Below are positions 6,080 to 8,820 of a DNA stretch of 8,820 nucleotides, piece after piece (within the stretch, counting starts at the first letter, position 1; every line of letters starts with the position of its first letter). The notes below the pieces were generated by a model. That model was given only the letters and a program-made list of their open reading frames with translations. It made no database searches and was not told the DNA's origin. The DNA is from Candidatus Gastranaerophilales bacterium (GTDB taxonomy: Bacteria > Cyanobacteriota > Vampirovibrionia > Gastranaerophilales > Gastranaerophilaceae). The position numbers and the translations under genes were made by a program. The stretch lies in contig JAMPIM010000059.1 in assembly GCA_023662705.1 (NCBI GenBank), positions 1-8,820 of the forward strand. The letters run 5' to 3'.

Positions 6080-7293
6080 ACTAATTTAGCGAACTTTCTT
6101 TTACCTGCCTGCAAAACTTTATCCATTGAAGGTGTTACCATAAATGTCATATCTGATAGTTTTTCGCCATCAAGTTTAACACCGCCCCCTTGAATAAGAC
6201 GTTTTGCTTCACCCTTGCTTTGAACAAAATTAAGATTAACAAGTAAGTCTAAAATATTTGTATCAGCTTCTATCTTAACACTTTCGATATCATCAGGAAT
6301 TCCCTTATTGGATACAACATTGATGAAATCTTCCTGAGCCTTATCAGCACCCTCTTTTCCGTGATATTCCTCAGTAATCATATGTGCAAGACGCATTTTA
6401 ATGTTACGAGGATTCACAGAACCGGATTCAATCTGTTTATCCATTTCGATTAATTCTGATTGTTCAACATCAGTTAGAAGCGAATAATAACGAGTGATTA
6501 AAGTATCAGGAATACTCATTAGTTTGCCGAACATATCTTTTGCACTGTCTGTAAGTGAAATACAATGTTCAGGATATGTTTTTGACATCTTAACAACACC
6601 GTCAGTACCTTCAAGAAGCGGTAACAACATTACGTGCTGAGGGTATTTTTTGCCGTAAGCAGCCTGAATATCACGGCCAAGAAGAGTATTAAATCTCTGA
6701 TCAGTACCGCCCAACTCAATATCAGAATCAATTGCAACAGAATCATAAGCCTGCATTAAAGGATAGAAAAACTCATGAATAGAAATCGGTCTTCCATCTG
6801 CATATCTTTTGGCAAAGTCATCTCTTGTCATCATCTGAGCGACAGTAACTTGTGAAGATAACTTCAACAAATCAGTAAAACTCATCGGATGTAACCAATC
6901 AGCATTATTAGTAACTTCTGCATTAGTTACATCAAGAACTTTAGACATCTGGTCAAAATAAGACTTAGCATTTTCTTCAACCTGTTCTTTTGTTAAAGCA
7001 GGTCTTGTATCGGATTTACCGCTCGGATCACCTACCATTGCAGTAGCCCCGCCTACAATAAGAACAATTTTATGCCCGAGAGCCTGAAACTCTCTTAATT
7101 TTCTCATAACGACAGTATGACCCAAATGCAAATCAGGACGGGTAGGATCCATACCCAATTTAACTCTTAAAGGTTTATTATTATCTGCCGCATACTGCAA
7201 TTTTGCCGCCAATCCCTGTGCTCCGTCAGGTAAAAACTCAGCATTACGTGTCAATTGCATTGCTTGTTCTAAAAATTCTTGTCTTATTTCCAT
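6076..7293 (-). CDS. tyrS: tyrosyl-tRNA synthetase
   Basis: This class I aminoacyl-tRNA synthetase charges tRNA-Tyr with tyrosine using ATP. The 405-aa protein has the catalytic Rossmann domain with LGMDPTRPDLHLGHT (46-60; HLGH signature at 56-59), GGATAMVGDPSGKS (81-94), GGTDQRFN (195-202) and the KMSKT loop (235-239, where KMSKS is more common). An anticodon-binding helical region (about 245-330) and a C-terminal S4 RNA-binding domain (about 346-402) follow. The LGMDPTRPDLHLGH form and KMSK loop place it with the TyrZ-like branch rather than the E. coli KFGKT type. The ATG has a strong AAGGGAG site at 7301-7307. The gene heads tyrS-cysK-cysE and has its own promoter 25 bp upstream. From that promoter the leader is only about 20 nt, too short for a T-box. 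Confidence 0.97.
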   Translation of the reverse strand: MEIRQEFLEQAMQLTRNAEFLPDGAQGLAAKLQYAADNNKPLRVKLGMDPTRPDLHLGHTVVMRKLREFQALGHKIVLIVGGATAMVGDPSGKSDTRPALTKEQVEENAKSYFDQMSKVLDVTNAEVTNNADWLHPMSFTDLLKLSSQVTVAQMMTRDDFAKRYADGRPISIHEFFYPLMQAYDSVAIDSDIELGGTDQRFNTLLGRDIQAAYGKKYPQHVMLLPLLEGTDGVVKMSKTYPEHCISLTDSAKDMFGKLMSIPDTLITRYYSLLTDVEQSELIEMDKQIESGSVNPRNIKMRLAHMITEEYHGKEGADKAQEDFINVVSNKGIPDDIESVKIEADTNILDLLVNLNFVQSKGEAKRLIQGGGVKLDGEKLSDMTFMVTPSMDKVLQAGKRKFAKLV

Positions 7294-7300
7294 TTTTATA

Positions 7301-7307
7301 CTCCCTT
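7301..7307 (-). promoter_or_regulatory. tyrS ribosome binding site
   Basis: The minus strand reads AAGGGAG, 7 nt before the ATG at 7293. It is a strong Shine-Dalgarno match at good spacing and fixes the tyrS start. Confidence 0.75.
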
Positions 7308-7318
7308 GATGATTTTAA

Positions 7319-7331
7319 ATTATAACATAAA
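7319..7331 (-). promoter_or_regulatory. tyrS promoter, extended -10 element
   Basis: The minus strand reads TTTATGTTATAAT: TATAAT at 7324 to 7319 with an upstream TGn extension, and identical over 13 bases to the block upstream of murC. The -35 position (about 7342-7347, ATCTCA) is weak and lies within the adhE terminator hairpin, so terminator and promoter overlap. The start would fall near 7312, giving tyrS-cysK-cysE transcription independent of adhE. Confidence 0.6.
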
Positions 7332-7361
7332 AAAAGAGGACTGAGATTATCAGTCCTCTTT
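7329..7361 (-). terminator. intrinsic terminator of adhE
   Basis: On the minus strand a perfect 12-bp stem (7361-7350 with 7344-7333, arms AAAGAGGACTGA and TCAGTCCTCTTT) encloses the 5-nt loop TAATC and runs into seven T's (7335-7329). It begins 20 nt after the adhE stop. The opposite strand has no T-run after the stem, so it should act only on leftward transcription. Confidence 0.9.
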
Positions 7362-7371
7362 CTAATCTCAG
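7341..7371 (-). promoter_or_regulatory. alternative hairpin competing with the adhE terminator
   Basis: On the minus strand CTGAGATTA (7371-7363) is perfectly complementary to TAATCTCAG (7349-7341), giving a 9-bp stem with a 13-nt loop. That 3' arm uses the terminator loop and the first four bases of the terminator's 3' arm, and its loop holds the terminator's 5' arm, so the two folds exclude each other. The geometry is seen in the sequence; any attenuation role is inferred. Confidence 0.35.
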
Positions 7372-7380
7372 ATCTCTATT

Positions 7381-8820
7381 CTATACATTACCGTAGTAAG
7401 CATCAATATAGATTTTCTTGATGTCTTCCATCAACGGATATGCAGGGTTTGCACCTGTACATTGATCGTCGAATGCAAGTTCAACCAACTCATCCAAGCT
7501 GTTCATGAATGTTTCTTCATCAACACCAAAGTCTTTGATTGAATTTGGAAGTTCAATTCTCTTCATCAAATCGTCAACTGCATTGATTAACAATTGAACT
7601 TTTTCGTCGTCATTGTTTCCGCCCAATCCTAATTCATCTGCGATTTGACCATATTTAGTCTTAGCGCAAGGGAATTTGTATTGAGGGAAGATTGCTTGTT
7701 TGTGTGGAGCATCAGATGCGTTATATTTCATAACCTGTCTGATAAGAAGTGCGTTAGCTACACCGTGTGGAACATGGTACATTGCACCAAGTTTGTGAGC
7801 CATTGAGTGACATAATCCTAAGAAAGAGTTAGCAAATGCCATACCTGCAATTGTTGCAGCATAGTGCATTTTTTCTCTAGCGATAGGATCTTTAGCACCT
7901 TCTCTGTAAGATCTTTCAAGGTATCTGAATACAAGCTTGATTGCTTCTAAAGCGTTTGAATTTGTAAAGTTTGTAGCCATACAAGATACATAAGCTTCAA
8001 TTGAGTGAACTAATGCGTCAATACCAGAAGCTGAAGTCAAACCTTTAGGCATTCCGTCAACAAAGTTAGGGTCAACGATTGCCATATTAGGTGTTAAAGC
8101 GTAATCAGCAATTGCGTATTTAACGTGAGTTTCATCATCAGTAATGATAGCAAATGGAGTTGTTTCAGAACCTGTACCTGAAGTTGTAGGGATAGCAACC
8201 ATTGTAGCTTTTTTACCCAATTCAGGAATAGAACAAATTCTTTTTCTGATATCCATAAATCTCATTGCGATATCTTCAAAGTTTGTATCAGGTTGTTCAT
8301 ACAATAACCACATAATCTTAGCAGCATCCATTGGAGAACCGCCGCCTAAAGAAATGATTACATCCGGTTCAAATGGTTTCAATACAGCCATTGCCTGATT
8401 AATAGTTGACAATGTTGGATCCGGTTTAACATCAAAGAATACTTCGTGTTCAATACCGATTTCATCAAGAACCTTAGTAATATTATCAACAGCGCCTGAG
8501 TTGAACAAGAATCTGTCAGTAACGATAAATGCACGTTTTTTACCAGCAAGTTCTCTTAATGCAAGGTCAAGAGCTCCTCTCTTGAAGTAAACTTTAGGTG
8601 GAACCTTAAACCATAACATATTTTCTCTCCTTTCAGCAACTGTTTTGTAGTTAAGTAAGTTTTCAACGCCTACGTTACCTGAAACAGCGTTACCGCCCCA
8701 AGAACCGCAGCCAAGTGTCAAAGATGGTTCTAACTTGAAGTTGAATAAGTCACCAATACCGCCTTGAGATGAAGGTGAGTTAATCAATACACGGCAAGAA
8801 GGCATTTTCTTAGCATAAGC
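7381..8820 (-). CDS. adhE: bifunctional aldehyde/alcohol dehydrogenase, C-terminal part (partial)
   Basis: AdhE reduces acetyl-CoA to acetaldehyde and then ethanol, reoxidising two NADH in mixed-acid fermentation. The window holds the last 479 codons; the frame stays open through 8820, so the true start and the aldehyde dehydrogenase catalytic Cys lie outside. Counting from the Met at 8805, residues 1-50 are the end of the CoA-acylating aldehyde dehydrogenase domain (INSPSSQGGIGDL, LGCGSWGGN). Residues 57-75 form the linker (ERRENMLWFKVPPKVYF), followed by a full iron-dependent alcohol dehydrogenase domain. That domain has GGGSPMDAAK (154-163), TTSGTGSETT (207-216) and the expected metal ligands Asp263, His267, His333 and His347 in GIDALVH, CHSMAHKLG and HVPHG. 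No damage is visible. It is followed by its own terminator and is probably a separate transcription unit from tyrS. An unusually strong internal ribosome binding site precedes Met63. Confidence 0.95.
   Translation of the reverse strand, partial: AYAKKMPSCRVLINSPSSQGGIGDLFNFKLEPSLTLGCGSWGGNAVSGNVGVENLLNYKTVAERRENMLWFKVPPKVYFKRGALDLALRELAGKKRAFIVTDRFLFNSGAVDNITKVLDEIGIEHEVFFDVKPDPTLSTINQAMAVLKPFEPDVIISLGGGSPMDAAKIMWLLYEQPDTNFEDIAMRFMDIRKRICSIPELGKKATMVAIPTTSGTGSETTPFAIITDDETHVKYAIADYALTPNMAIVDPNFVDGMPKGLTSASGIDALVHSIEAYVSCMATNFTNSNALEAIKLVFRYLERSYREGAKDPIAREKMHYAATIAGMAFANSFLGLCHSMAHKLGAMYHVPHGVANALLIRQVMKYNASDAPHKQAIFPQYKFPCAKTKYGQIADELGLGGNNDDEKVQLLINAVDDLMKRIELPNSIKDFGVDEETFMNSLDELVELAFDDQCTGANPAYPLMEDIKKIYIDAYYGNV
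8617..8633 (-). promoter_or_regulatory. internal Shine-Dalgarno plus ATG within adhE
   Basis: Within the linker codons the minus strand reads GAAAGGAGAG, with 8 bases (GAAAGGAG) matching the ideal Shine-Dalgarno, followed by an in-frame ATG at 8619. The AGGAG core is 7 nt from the ATG. Initiation here would give a roughly 412-aa protein of linker plus the iron alcohol dehydrogenase domain alone. The match is seen in the sequence; use as a start is inferred, because the codons are also needed for the conserved linker residues. Confidence 0.3.

Noticed and set aside
7294..7380. Possible T-box or other amino-acid riboswitch in front of tyrS.
   Set aside because: The gap is only 87 bp and is filled by the adhE terminator and the tyrS promoter; no T-box sequence or specifier-type stem is present.
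8803..8805. Met at 8805 as the start of a stand-alone alcohol dehydrogenase.
   Set aside because: The open frame continues to the window edge with A-Y-A-K-K before this Met, and the following residues are the internal AdhE aldehyde dehydrogenase domain, so the gene is cut by the window rather than starting here.

Overview
The window is an AT-rich, tightly packed bacterial chromosomal segment. It has six clear housekeeping genes plus the 3' part of a seventh on the minus strand, and two uncharacterised membrane-protein genes on the plus strand. I see no tRNA, rRNA, CRISPR, IS element or phage gene. A murC-murB pair together with a fermentative adhE, the low GC content and the two Pro/Tyr/Gln-rich membrane proteins would fit an anaerobic, non-photosynthetic cyanobacterial relative from gut (Vampirovibrionia/Gastranaerophilales) or another low-GC anaerobe. 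This taxonomic reading is inference from gene style and gene order, not from a marker search.

Region 1 (5-3127, minus): murC -> murB -> ddl, three peptidoglycan-precursor genes transcribed leftwards with overlapping ends (11 bp murC/murB, 34 bp murB/ddl). MurC adds L-Ala to UDP-MurNAc, MurB makes the UDP-MurNAc, and Ddl makes the D-Ala-D-Ala dipeptide. murC and murB both appear to start at TTG. A promoter with an extended -10 lies just upstream of murC.

Region 2 (3128-3267): a 140-bp divergent intergenic region with a minus-strand promoter for murC and a probable plus-strand promoter for the small-protein pair.

Region 3 (3268-4594, plus): two adjacent genes that I cannot assign to a known system. 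The first is a 136-aa TM2-like two-helix membrane protein with a Gln/Pro/Tyr-rich tail. The second is a 303-aa membrane-associated protein with an HEMGH zinc-protease motif and a similar Pro/Tyr-rich N-terminus. They are 4 bp apart and look translationally coupled. This is the least described part of the window.

Region 4 (4578-7293, minus): tyrS -> cysK -> cysE, with 4-bp and 7-bp overlaps, i.e. an operon joining a tyrosyl-tRNA synthetase to the two-step serine-to-cysteine pathway. Its end overlaps the convergent zincin gene by 17 bp, with no visible terminator between them.

Region 5 (7294-8820): the C-terminal part of a bifunctional aldehyde/alcohol dehydrogenase (adhE), cut by the right edge. 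A strong intrinsic terminator follows it, and this terminator abuts the tyrS promoter. The terminator can also form a competing 9-bp hairpin. The tyrS and murC promoters share an identical 13-base extended -10 block.
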